Assembly (NCBI RefSeq): GCF_003751945.1
Contig: NZ_RJKL01000001.1
Location: 3,534,001-3,598,000 of the forward strand
Direction of reading: 5' to 3'
DNA: 64,000 nucleotides
Source: Couchioplanes caeruleus
Lineage (GTDB): Bacteria > Actinomycetota > Actinomycetes > Mycobacteriales > Micromonosporaceae
Shown: positions 44,499 to 52,698 of the stretch, piece by piece
Layout: every line of letters begins with the position of its first letter
Position numbering within the stretch: position 1 is the stretch's first letter
The notes under the pieces: generated by a model
What the model was told of the DNA's origin: nothing
Databases searched by the model: none
What the model saw: only the letters and a program-made list of their open reading frames with translations
Position numbers and translations under genes: made by a program

Positions 44499-44851
44499 CC
44501 CTTCGGCCTACCGAACCCATCGAGATCTATCACGCCGCCACGCCGACGAACCTCAGCTATTCAACCTCTGTAGCACGACAGCGACCCGGCATGCGGGTTA
44601 TCCACAGCCAGGGGAGTTATCCACAGGACGAAAAGGCGTCGGTGGACAGCGACGCCGGAAAGCTGACCGGGTCGGCGAGGACACTCCCTTGCCGCGCCGG
44701 CCACGGCCTCGTCGGCAAGTGGGGCGGGGTCAGTAACAGAGCACTGACACCGCGTGGGCGACTTCGCATCGAAGCCGCCCACGCGCTTCGGATGGAAGCC
44801 CACCACTGCAACACCTGTGGGCCAATGCAGTCGCGTTCCGAAGCCGCCGGG

Positions 44852-45301
44852 TCAGACGACCCACGAACCGTCGCGCATCATCACCCGCCCGGGCAGTTCG
44901 TTCTCTTCCCGCCAGGCCAGGATTCGGTCCGGGGTCACCCGGAAAAACGTCCATCGGTTCCCGGCGGCCCGGGCGTCCCACAGCTTCGCGGCGAACGCGT
45001 CGGCCAGATCGTCAGGCACCCTGGCAGCGGCGAGCACTTCAACCGCGCCGTCGATGAGCACGACGTCGCGCGTGTGCCCGAGCGCTACGCGTGCCCGCCC
45101 AGAATCACGCAGGTTCCGCCCGGCCGGACTGTCACCGGCGGTCGCGAACGTTAACGCTGCGCCGTCCCACAAGAATGACAAGGGCACCAGGTGCGGCATG
45201 CCGGCGGCGTCGGCCGTGGCGACCCAGGCGTCGACGTCCTCGGTCAGCCGTTCCAAGATGTCGTGCTTGCGTTGCTCGCCGCTGCGCGGTTCGGGTGTCA
45301 C
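44852..45301 (-). CDS. Pyridoxamine 5'-phosphate oxidase-family (PPOX-class) protein
   Basis: A 149-residue split-barrel protein from a GTG at 45301, with GGAGG 4 nt upstream. It has 'AWVATADAAGMPHLVPLSFL', then 'LTFATAGDSPAGRNLRDSGR' and 'ARVALGHTRDVVLIDGAVEV', the typical order of PPOX-class flavin or F420 binding proteins. In actinobacteria such proteins bind F420 or FMN and reduce varied substrates. It is the only metabolic gene between the two IS630 copies and may be cargo. Confidence 0.85.
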   Translation of the reverse strand: MTPEPRSGEQRKHDILERLTEDVDAWVATADAAGMPHLVPLSFLWDGAALTFATAGDSPAGRNLRDSGRARVALGHTRDVVLIDGAVEVLAAARVPDDLADAFAAKLWDARAAGNRWTFFRVTPDRILAWREENELPGRVMMRDGSWVV

Positions 45302-45454
45302 GTATCCTCCTCTACTGCCGAGCGCCGGCTGGCGACTCGTGCGGTGGAGGATGGCACTTCAAGTGGACTTGACGTCAACAGCCAACGGAGACGTTCGCGG
45401 CGGTCGGGGCACATGGCTATCAACTCCACCGCCGGGTATCTGCCGTTGCACTAT

Positions 45455-45543
45455 CAGAAGATGCCGCCGGTCAAGAAGTGCAGGGCAAGCCACGCCAGGC
45501 CAGCGAGTAGGGCGAAGCGGCGTAGCTGTACCCAGCCGCTCAT
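45455..45543 (-). pseudogene. Tail of a small membrane protein
   Basis: The minus strand reads 'MSGWVQLRRFALLAGLAWLA' then 'LHFLTGGIF' and stop. The frame is open upstream without a convincing start. It resembles the short membrane proteins found in actinomycete integrative elements, but 29 residues are too few to be sure. Confidence 0.3.
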
Positions 45544-46039
45544 CTTCGGGCGGTTGCCGGGGCGGCCGATGCCGAACGAAGCCAGTTTTATAACCCTGAA
45601 CAGGCGTGACCCCGATCACCCTTCGCCCGAGAACCTGGAGAACGCCAGCTCAACGAGGTTCCCGCATCAAGCGAGCGTTGCCTGCTCACCCGCAGCGCCG
45701 TGCTCGACGGTGAAAGCTACTTACCGTCGGAAATTCTATGCTGGCTGGCGACTTGGAAACCGTGGCAATTTTTCGTCTGCTAAACCAGCCGGTCCTTTGT
45801 TTTTACTGCGAAGAGGTCATACCCCCGCACCCCTTCTGCCGGCGCAAGCGAAGTGATAGAACGGCGACGCATAACGCAGTGATGGGACGGCAGAACGACT
45901 GCATTGCAGCATCGCTGCATGCCGTACGAGCAGCGCAAACGTTGCCGCTAAGCACCCTCAACGGCGCGCGTGAAACGGCAGCGAGAGGGCAGCTCTCAGC
46001 GCGCATTCCGCAATTGACCTGCGCATTTGACAAACGCTG
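45544..46039. other. Non-coding, lower-GC stretch before the integrase
   Basis: No convincing gene on either strand. Base composition drops sharply around 45710-45860 (runs such as AATTTTTCG and TTTGTTTTTAC). The missing N-terminus of the integrase at 46040 should have lain here, so a deletion or replacement is likely. Confidence 0.5.
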
Positions 46040-47083
46040 ATGGCATGGCCTAGCGGGCGCCACCACGCCGCGAAGGCACTACGTCAGTACGGCCTGATCC
46101 CGACCGTTGAGGTGGAGGACGCTCCCGAAGAGCTCCGGAAGGCTCTGGCATGGCTTGAGAAGGCTTCAGTCCCGTTGAGCGATCTGGTCAAGGCCGAAAC
46201 AACCCGTGCCGCGCTCGCTGCGGTAGCCCTAAACATGGACGGCAAGGCGGCAGCGGCCACCACGTACCGACGCAAGCGCTCGGTGTTCTACAACGTTCTC
46301 CAGTACGCCGTTGAGCTGGAACTGCTGGACTTCAACCCAGTCGACAAGCTCCGCGTGACAGCCAACCGCAAGAAGGTGGTCGAGGCAGTCGACCGGCGCT
46401 CCGTCGTGAACCCTCGACAAGCCCGCGAGCTGCTGGCAGCGGTCTCCTACGTCGGCAGCCGCGGCAAGGACGGCAAGCGCGGCGAACGACTCGTGGCGTT
46501 CTTCGCCTCGTACTTCGCGGCGCTACGCCCCGGCGATGCGCTGGGCCTACGGGTCAAGAACTGCCACCTACCTCAGACGGGCTGGGGGTCGGTGACCGTT
46601 GAGCGGTCACCGCCAGCGGCCGGCAAGCGGTACACCGACAGCGGCGAAGTTCACGACGACCGGGGCCTCAAGCACCGCGGCGAGGACGACGCGCCTACCC
46701 TGCCGATTCCGCCCCAACTTGTTGTGATCCTGCGTGAGCACATCAATCGGTTCAAGGTGACCGACTATCTGCTCCGCAGCGCGAAGGGCATGCCGGTCTC
46801 CCCCTCGAGCTACGTGCGAGTGTGGAGGGAGGCGCGCCGGCTAGCGCTGACACCCGCTCAGGTGGACTCCCCGCTCGCCGCGCGTCCGTACGACCTGCGC
46901 CACGCCGGCGTGAGCCTGTGGCTCAACGCAGGCGTCAACGCCCCCGAGGTGGCCGACCGGGCGGGACACTCGGTGGACGTACTTCTCAAGGTCTACGCCA
47001 AGTGCATCGACGGCGACACCAAGATCATGAATGAGCGCGACCCGGGGTTTATGAGAGACGGCGACGGTGGCGACCGTATATGA
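46040..47083 (+). CDS. int: Tyrosine recombinase (integrase), N-terminally truncated
   Basis: A 347-residue frame with the complete catalytic domain: Arg in 'FAALRPGDALGLRV', 'RPYDLRHAGVSLWL' (H/D-x-x-R box), His in 'ADRAGHSVDVL' and the nucleophile Tyr in 'LLKVYAKCIDG'. The core-binding domain is present ('RRKRSVFYNVLQYAVELELL'), but the usual arm-binding N-terminus and a ribosome-binding site are absent and the frame begins abruptly at 'MAWPSGRHHAAKALRQ'. It may be expressed at low level or be a pseudogene. A decayed copy of the same family lies at 39540. Confidence 0.8.
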   Translation: MAWPSGRHHAAKALRQYGLIPTVEVEDAPEELRKALAWLEKASVPLSDLVKAETTRAALAAVALNMDGKAAAATTYRRKRSVFYNVLQYAVELELLDFNPVDKLRVTANRKKVVEAVDRRSVVNPRQARELLAAVSYVGSRGKDGKRGERLVAFFASYFAALRPGDALGLRVKNCHLPQTGWGSVTVERSPPAAGKRYTDSGEVHDDRGLKHRGEDDAPTLPIPPQLVVILREHINRFKVTDYLLRSAKGMPVSPSSYVRVWREARRLALTPAQVDSPLAARPYDLRHAGVSLWLNAGVNAPEVADRAGHSVDVLLKVYAKCIDGDTKIMNERDPGFMRDGDGGDRI

Positions 47084-47241
47084 GCGCGCCAGAGGGAGGC
47101 ACGCAGCGAAGGGACCGAAATCCCCGCGGCCAGTGACCCCGTAGATTGCTGAGGACATCGTGGAACGCAGAGCCTGGCGACCAGCCGCTATAGCAGCGTC
47201 CGAAGACACCGCTATACAAACTGGTTAGGTCCAATTGGAGT

Positions 47242-48036
47242 TCATGGCTCCTTGTATACCACTCGGTAAGTCATGTTCTGTTTATGGATATCCTGGCCGG
47301 AGGTGCTTACGATCGAGAGCACGACGTACTTTTCCAAGTCCGTCTTTAGGCATACTAGCGTCTTAGGTTTCGCGAGAATTTCGTCGTCCCAGTCGGGAGC
47401 ATCATCGCAGGCTTTCGCCGTCGGACTGGAGACCCGGGCGAACCAACCGTCCTTCAAGACTAAGTGCTCATAGAGGTGATTCCAGTAGAGCGTAAAATCC
47501 GCCCTGCCACCCTCAATCTCCGGGTCGAGGTCAACATCTTTCTCCTCCCAGATGAACACCGGCTTGCCCGGACTCCGTTGAGGCGCCGGCGCCGTCGTAG
47601 TCGGCAGCGTGCTGGGCGCTGCGGAGCTGCTTTCATTAGGAGCCGGTAGGGCGGCATCAACGCCTGCACTATCGCGTCCGTCGGCGAACGGATCGAGTAG
47701 CAACGCTGGGCTGGCTAGGGTCAGCATCGCCCCGAGCACTCCCAGAGTCACGGCGCCAACCGCGGGCCAGCCCAGCGGTCGATTCCAGCCGCGGCGGACA
47801 AGTAATAGACCCACCGCGAAGATCGCTAAGCCGCCAGCCGCGGCGAGTCCACAGCTCCACCAGGGTGGCAGTGACAGTAGATCCGGCACATCGGTCACAA
47901 CACCGATGACGACGGCGGCCCAACCGAGAACAACGCTGATCGTCACACGTTGGGCGGTCGACGACTGCTCATTATGCGCCGAGGCGTTGTCGCGAACCTG
48001 CCCAGGACCCTCCTGTTGTAGTTGATCGACAGACAT
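47242..48036 (-). CDS. Membrane protein with extracytoplasmic C-terminal domain
   Basis: A 264-residue protein with three predicted membrane helices ('VTISVVLGWAAVVIGVVTDV', 'CGLAAAGGLAIFAVGLLLVR', 'VGAVTLGVLGAMLTLASPAL'). A Pro/Ser/Thr-rich linker ('SSSAAPSTLPTTTAPAPQ') and a folded domain of about 110 residues with two Cys follow ('ACDDAPDWDDEILAKPKTLV'). Codon use is less GC-biased than in the core genes, consistent with acquired DNA. No named family is recognised. Confidence 0.7.
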   Translation of the reverse strand: MSVDQLQQEGPGQVRDNASAHNEQSSTAQRVTISVVLGWAAVVIGVVTDVPDLLSLPPWWSCGLAAAGGLAIFAVGLLLVRRGWNRPLGWPAVGAVTLGVLGAMLTLASPALLLDPFADGRDSAGVDAALPAPNESSSAAPSTLPTTTAPAPQRSPGKPVFIWEEKDVDLDPEIEGGRADFTLYWNHLYEHLVLKDGWFARVSSPTAKACDDAPDWDDEILAKPKTLVCLKTDLEKYVVLSIVSTSGQDIHKQNMTYRVVYKEP

Positions 48037-48349
48037 AGCGTCGCTCCGCTCCGACTTGAGGTCGACAATTGGACGACAATAGCGAGCGACGGGTTTCCCT
48101 TGCTGTAGTAGTTCGACTCCCGCCTACGATCCCACCAGCCGCACAGGCAAATTGCCAGGCCACAGGCGCGTGTCGGGAATGCGGGATCCTCGCGAGGATA
48201 GGCGTCAATCCCTCTTTCGGGTTACGTGGGGGTGGTCGATGACGATGAGACAGAGCGGTTTTGACGGTCGGCACTGCAACCGGCTAACCGCGGCCCGCGA
48301 GAGGGAGGTGCGGGAGACTTGAGAGAGCCTCCCGCACCATGCCGCGCGC
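48037..48349. other. Intergenic region with tRNA-like 3' end and a hairpin
   Basis: No gene is seen. At 48105-48137 the plus strand reads like the T-arm and 3' end of a tRNA or tmRNA (GTTCGACTCCCGCC, then ATCCCACCA), with no complete RNA around it. GGTGCGGGAG at 48307-48316 pairs with CTCCCGCACC at 48329-48338, probably a terminator for the broken gene to the right. Confidence 0.5.
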
Positions 48350-48859
48350 TCAGCCGGTCAGCTTCGCCAGCTCGCGGTTCATCCGGCGCCGGCCCGACTT
48401 CGCGAGCCGCTCGGTCGCCTCCCTGTTCGCCGCGCGTTGCTCGACCTTTCTCTGCCGCCGCGGCCCGCTTCGCCACCCGCTCCCGCTCGACGTCGACCTC
48501 GCGGCTCTGCATCCGGTCCGACAGCCACTCGCTGAACACGAACAGCGCCACGATCAGCACTCCGTACACCCGCCCACCCACCGTGTCCCCGGCGAAGACG
48601 TTGCACGCCAGGCTCAACAGGCCGGCCGCCACCTGCACCCGGAACCCGAGACGCCGCGTGTCGCGGCTGAAAGCCGCGCCCCGCATGACCATCCCGATCA
48701 CCGCGATCCCGTCGATCGCGGACGGGCGTCCGTCCACGCCTGCCAGCCGTGCAGGTCGAGCTTGTGGGCCGCCTCGATGACGTGAGTGAAACTCACGGCC
48801 AGGGCGCCGAAGAAGTAGAGCTTCACGATCAGCTTGGCCAACTGGTACTTGACGTTCAA
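48350..48859 (-). pseudogene. DUF2637-like integrative-element membrane protein with two frameshifts
   Basis: Joining frames on the minus strand restores one protein. It starts at a TTG at 48859 with TAGGAG 5 nt upstream: 'NVKYQLAKLIVKLYFFGALA' and 'HVIEAAHKLDLHGWQAWT'. A frame change near 48725 leads to 'AIDGIAVIGMVMRGAAFSRD' and 'VYGVLIVALFVFSEWLSDRM'. A second change near 48449 leads to 'VEQRAANREATERLAKSGRR', ending at 48350. DUF2637-type proteins with four helices and a charged tail are common in actinomycete integrative elements and linear plasmids. It looks inactive. Confidence 0.75.
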
Positions 48860-49117
48860 GGCTGCTCCTACGCGGGAACGGAGCACGCTCAATGGGTGCT
48901 GCTGGACGCTCCCGCTTACATGAGTGCCGGGGCCTCGAACCCGCGGCGGCTGCCAGTCACTCAGACCCCCCTGCACGCCGGCTCGGCTTCCGCTCTCCTA
49001 CCCGTACGTACTGGGGGTCGTCGCGGCCCTGTGGTTTCGCCTGCGATGAGGGCTGTCGCTGTGGAGTTGTGGGGGTTGGTGTCGCGCTGTAGCTGACAAA
49101 GTCCCGACCTGGCGGGC
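48860..49117. other. Non-coding region upstream of the DUF2637-like remnant
   Basis: No supportable gene. The stretch between the remnant and the hairpin cluster has weak coding signal on both strands. A T-arm-like TCGAACCC near 48918 is out of any tRNA context. Confidence 0.4.
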
Positions 49118-49219
49118 GGGGGCGGGGCAAGGCTCGCCGAAGGCGACCGCGAAGCGGCTCGGCCTTGCCCCGCCCCCGACTGTCAGGTAGCCCGAAGGGA
49201 GCTACTGCGTGGCGCCAAT
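49118..49219. other. Hairpin cluster with GAA loops
   Basis: A perfect 16-bp stem (GGGGGCGGGGCAAGGC at 49118-49133 with its complement at 49162-49177) encloses two smaller perfect hairpins, TCGCC-GAA-GGCGA and CCGC-GAA-GCGG. About 10 bp further on, near 49188-49206, a third hairpin (GTAGC..GCTAC) again has a CC-GAA-GG tip. A branched structure with identical GAA loops could be a replication or transfer origin, or a structured RNA. Confidence 0.6.
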
Positions 49220-49589
49220 CCCCACAACGGGCGCCCACCGCTACCAGAGGCTGATCAACCGCAACGGTGAACGAGCCCGGAGAGGACACACCCGCACGAC
49301 AGACCTCCGCCGCGAACCCACCAACCCGCGGCGGCACCCCACCGACCAGAAGCAGGTCAACCCGGGCAAACAACAGTCATCTATAAGAAATGAGGTAGGG
49401 GTGTGGGGCTTGCCCCGGCGGACAGCACTATGGCTCTCCAACCCGCGCGGGGTCGACGCCCCGGCGCCCGGCACGGCAGGCACAGGGACATCAGGCCGAC
49501 ACCGAGCCACCCGGCCAACCAACTACCGAGCGGCATCACGAGACAAACGGAACAGAGGGAGGAGCCTCAACAAGGCGCTTGCGGACGTC
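49220..49589. other. Non-coding region between hairpins and scrambled integrase
   Basis: Frames exist on both strands but none shows protein-like composition or a ribosome-binding site. The stretch should have held the C-terminal half of the neighbouring integrase, which is missing. Confidence 0.4.
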
Positions 49590-50296
49590 GCCGAAGACGC
49601 GCCCACTGCCGCGGGCGGAAGTACGTCGAGCATCGCGTCCAGGGCGAGCACGAGTGCGACGGTCGGTGCAAGCCGCACCAGTGCCGGCCGCTGGCGGACT
49701 CGTCCATTCGGCAGATTCACGGCATCCTCAGCGGCGCGTATAAGCGGGCGCTCCGCTGGCGATGGGTGGGCACGAATCCGATGGAGCAGGCGGAACCGCC
49801 AACCGCCGGCCGGACGGATCCGCGGCCACCGACCCCTAAGCAGGCGGCGCGGATCGCCAACGAAGCGTGGGCCGATCCCGAGTGGGGAATGCGCGACAAC
49901 TGCGAAGCTGCGCGTAAAACGAGTCGAGCACCTCGCCACCGAGACGACCTACTGCCAGATCACCAAGAACTGGCCGGACGTGGTTCCGGATGTACCCCTC
50001 GTAGGTGACACGCGTCGTCGGCTCCAAGGTGATCAGCTCTAGGTACCGGTCCATGAGCTGGTTGACCGTGGCGCGAGTGCGAGGGTTCCTCTGCTCGTCG
50101 AGCTGGTTCAGCAGTCGCGTCAGCGCCTTCTGCGCGTCTCGCTTCGCGGTCGGGCCAGCGGGGATTGTTTCGGTGAGGTCGTGTCGACGCCCGCTCACCG
50201 GGTCGGTGCCGGCGTACACCTTCACCGTAGCGATCCGCTGGGCAGTTCTTCGATGCGGCCACGTTGACGCCCCGCGGCTCGGGACTGCGGTGCCAT
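49590..50296 (-). pseudogene. tRNA-adjacent integrase, frameshifted and with an inverted internal segment
   Basis: On the minus strand an ATG at 50296 opens 'MAPQSRAAGRQRGRIEELPS'. A lost base near 50226 shifts the frame to 'KVYAGTDPVSGRRHDLTETI', continuing to 'VLDSFYAQLRSCR' near 49893. The expected next part is instead on the plus strand, from about 49590 to 49892: 'GRKYVEHRVQGEHECDGRCK' to 'AARIANEAWADPEWGM'. The middle of the gene has thus been flipped in place and the catalytic C-terminus is gone. It is a phage-type tyrosine integrase of actinomycete elements, inactive. Confidence 0.85.
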
Positions 50297-50375
50297 GGCA
50301 CGACCGTATCCGGTTTGTGCCACGAAGCGAACCACGCGAACGGCGTCACATTGTCGATCAAGGCTGTGACCTGGG

Positions 50376-50448
50376 TGCCCCCGGCAGGAATCGAACCTGC
50401 GACCTGCGGTTTAGGAAACCGTTGCTCTATCCCCTGAGCTACGAGGGC
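50376..50448 (-). tRNA. tRNA-Arg (CCT anticodon)
   Basis: A 73-nt cloverleaf: acceptor GCCCTCG/CGGGGGC, D-arm with AGCTCAGGGGATAGAGC, anticodon arm CGGTTTCCTAAACCG reading CCT, T-arm with GGTTCGAATCC, discriminator A. CCA is not encoded. The adjacent scrambled integrase starts 80 bp beyond its 3' end, so this tRNA is the likely attachment site of a former element. Its sequence is intact. Confidence 0.95.
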
Positions 50449-51030
50449 GCGAGTCGTCAGCTTACCTGCCAGGGGATACCGACGCGTACCAGGGCGTACC
50501 AACCACTGCCAACGCGTGTCACCTGCCGCTGCTCCGACCCATGGAGCAGATATGGAGCACACGGATCGCCGCCTGACCGGTCCCGTGCCAACCCGTGCCA
50601 GGTAGTACCAACGGCTGCCAAGCGGTGCCAACGTCTCACCGAGCAAATACCGAGCATTGGTGAGCCGGCAGAGGGGTGGGCCAACTGAGCCCTTCTCCGC
50701 TGCTGGAATCCGATCCCGGTCGCGGCCGGGTGACGGTTGTCAAGGAGGTGAAGCCTGATTGCAGGACCACCCATCGACGTGACGGACAACCACGAACAAG
50801 CTGGTCACCGAAGCCTCGACACCATGAACGTCGAACGCCGCTGCCGGCACAAAGACAAGCACCTCACCTGGGTCACGGCCCACGTCACGGACCTTCCAGG
50901 ACGAAGCGGAAGCGGGCTGTGTCGCCAGCTAGGTCGAGGTCATCACCGCTCACCGTACGACCAACGCCGATCCTGCGCTGTACCCAAGTTCGAGCTAAGG
51001 ATTAAAAGTCCTCAGCTCTGCCATGAGCTA
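50449..51030. repeat. Non-coding region with short degenerate repeats (GTGCCAAC / GTACCA)
   Basis: Between the tRNA and IS630 copy 2 no gene is supported. From about 50470 to 50630 variants of G(T/C)(G/A)CCAAC recur about ten times (ACTGCCAACGCG, CGTGCCAACCCG, GGTGCCAACG). Such arrays flank attachment sites and may be arm-type recombinase sites. Confidence 0.5.
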
Positions 51031-51102
51031 CAGAGGTTGAATAGCTGAGGTTCGTCGGCGTGGCGGCGTGATAGATCTCGATGGGTTCGGTAGGCCGAAG
51101 GG

Positions 51103-51591
51103 ATGAGGTATCCGGCTGGTGGTGGCATGAACGCGGCAGCCCGGGTCCGGCGTGAGAAGGTTCGGATCCAGGCTGCGGCCATGTTCGCCGAATCCCAAAC
51201 GACCGCGCAGATTGCGTCTGAGCTGCGAGTTTCCGAGAAATCAGTACGCCAGTGGCGTCGACGGTGGACGGCCGGCGGGACGGCGGCTCTGGCGTCGGCC
51301 GGCCCTGGCGGCTCGGACTGCAAACTCTCCGGCGACCAGCAGAAACAGTTGATCGAGATGCTCGATGACGGCCCGGTCGTGCACGGCTGGGACGACGCCC
51401 GCTGGACCCTCGCCAGGGTCGCGGAGCTGATCGAGCGTCGCTTCGAGATCACCTACACGCTGCGCGGAGTGTCGTATCTGCTGCACCGCATCGGCTACAG
51501 CCAGCAGGTTCCCACTCGTCGGGCGATCGAACGCGACCCTCAGGCGATCGCTACGTGGCATCGCCGGCGGTGGCCGTCGGTAAGAGGTTAG
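51103..51591 (+). CDS. IS630 transposase, N-terminal helix-turn-helix frame (copy 2)
   Basis: A 162-residue frame with the same protein sequence as the copy at 44010-44498. It carries the paired helix-turn-helix motifs and ends where the DDE frame begins, 37 bp into the overlap. Confidence 0.88.
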   Translation: MRYPAGGGMNAAARVRREKVRIQAAAMFAESQTTAQIASELRVSEKSVRQWRRRWTAGGTAALASAGPGGSDCKLSGDQQKQLIEMLDDGPVVHGWDDARWTLARVAELIERRFEITYTLRGVSYLLHRIGYSQQVPTRRAIERDPQAIATWHRRRWPSVRG

Positions 51592-52175
51592 CGGCGGCTC
51601 AGGGCGCGGGGATCTGTTTCCAGGACGAGGCGGGCCAGGTGATGCGGCCGCCGGTGGCCAAGACCTGGGCCCGGCGCGGGCACACTCCCGTGGTCGAGGT
51701 CTCCGGCAAGGGCTCCGGGCGGGTCTCGATTGCCGGGCTGGTCTGCCTCAAGCCCGGACACCGCGGCCGGTTGATGTGGCGCACGAGGCTGCACCGAAAC
51801 CGCAAAGGTGAGCGTGGCAGTTTCAGCGAGGACGACTACATCGCCTTCCTCGATCAGGCCCACCAACGCTTGCGGGCACCGATCGTGCTGATCTGGGACA
51901 ACCTGAACACCCACGTCAGCGTCCGGATGCGGGAACTGATCACGGCCCGGAGGTGGCTGACCGTGATCCGGTTACCCGCCTACGCCCCGGACCTCAACCC
52001 GGCCGAGGGCGTCTGGCGGTGGATGAAACGCGGCCTGACCAACACCGCCGCCCGCGGCGTCGACCACCTCGCCGACCTCGTCAAACGTCGGCTACGCGCC
52101 TGCCAGCAACAAACCGATCTCCTCGCTGGCTTCTTCGCCGGCACCGGCATGACCCTCGACCCCGAGCCACCGTGA
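51555..52175 (+). CDS. IS630 transposase, DDE catalytic frame (copy 2)
   Basis: A 206-residue frame that differs from copy 1 by one noticed residue (Cys in 'GLVCLKPG' at 51744-51746, Tyr in copy 1). All three DDE acidic residues are present ('CFQDEAGQ', 'LIWDNLNTH', 'PDLNPAEGVW'). Confidence 0.9.
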   Translation: MASPAVAVGKRLAAAQGAGICFQDEAGQVMRPPVAKTWARRGHTPVVEVSGKGSGRVSIAGLVCLKPGHRGRLMWRTRLHRNRKGERGSFSEDDYIAFLDQAHQRLRAPIVLIWDNLNTHVSVRMRELITARRWLTVIRLPAYAPDLNPAEGVWRWMKRGLTNTAARGVDHLADLVKRRLRACQQQTDLLAGFFAGTGMTLDPEPP

Positions 52176-52206
52176 CGACTCGAACCTCAGCCTTTCAACC
52201 TCTGTA

Positions 52207-52698
52207 GCGGGACGACCGCGTAAGCGGCATATCGGATGTGGCTTCCGGTGGGGTCCGGTGGGGTCCGCCCTGGTCCGGGCGCTGCGACGGCTACAGAAGC
52301 CGTGTTTCCGCTGCTCGTCCGGCTGGGTCCGGCTACGTCCGGTGGGGGTACGGAACATCCGAGCGACCACGGAGCGACCGGCGGTCCGGCGAATGAGGCG
52401 ACTGTGCACCTGCCAGCCACGAACACAGCTCAATTGCCATAGTCAACTACGACGTACTCGTTGAACGCCACGTGCAACATCACAGAGCCGGCGACGCCGA
52501 CTAGGTTTTGAACGATGGTAGGACCGAAGCTTGATCAAAGCTGCTGTCGCGGCCGTGGCCGAACCGGGTGCACGAGCTGCAGGTGCAACATATCTTTCGG
52601 ATCCTCGGCAAGGTCGTGTGCGTCCCGTGGATCCGCTGGCCCACCGCGAGCGGTCGAGTGGTCGAAGAGCAACACTTGCGAACCCGCGAGGAGAGATG
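52207..52698. repeat. Non-coding region with GTCCGG-type repeats
   Basis: No gene is supported. From 52244 to 52350 the motif GTCCG(G/C) recurs seven or so times (GGTGGGGTCCGGTGGGGTCC, then CTGGTCCGGG, GGGTCCGGC, ACGTCCGGTGGG). It may be another arm-site array of a lost recombinase. The rest, to 52698, is featureless apart from the GAGGAG ribosome-binding site. Confidence 0.4.

Larger units (their letters stand above)
43397..44570 (-). mobile_element. IS630-family insertion sequence, copy 1
   Basis: A 1174-bp element with 25-bp terminal inverted repeats (CAGAGGTTGAA..GCTGAGGTTCG, two mismatches), flanked by TA at 43395-43396 and 44571-44572, the target duplication expected of IS630. It has two overlapping frames. 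A second copy in opposite orientation lies at 51031-52204. In the coding region I noticed one difference between copies (TAC here, TGC there). Confidence 0.92.
51031..52204 (+). mobile_element. IS630-family insertion sequence, copy 2
   Basis: The same 1174-bp element as at 43397-44570, in the opposite orientation, with the same inverted repeats and flanking TA at 51029-51030 and 52205-52206. The two copies are close to identical, so transposition or duplication was recent. Confidence 0.92.

Noticed and set aside
45191..45856. Plus-strand frame of 221 codons
   Set aside because: It overlaps the PPOX gene antisense and lacks any protein-like region; composition changes abruptly along it.
48905..48935. 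A T-arm-like sequence (GGGTTCGAGGCCCC on the minus strand)
   Set aside because: The T-stem does not pair properly and no anticodon or acceptor arm is present.
48957..49373. Minus-strand frame over the hairpin cluster
   Set aside because: It spans the perfect hairpins, is Arg/Pro-rich and has no start signal.
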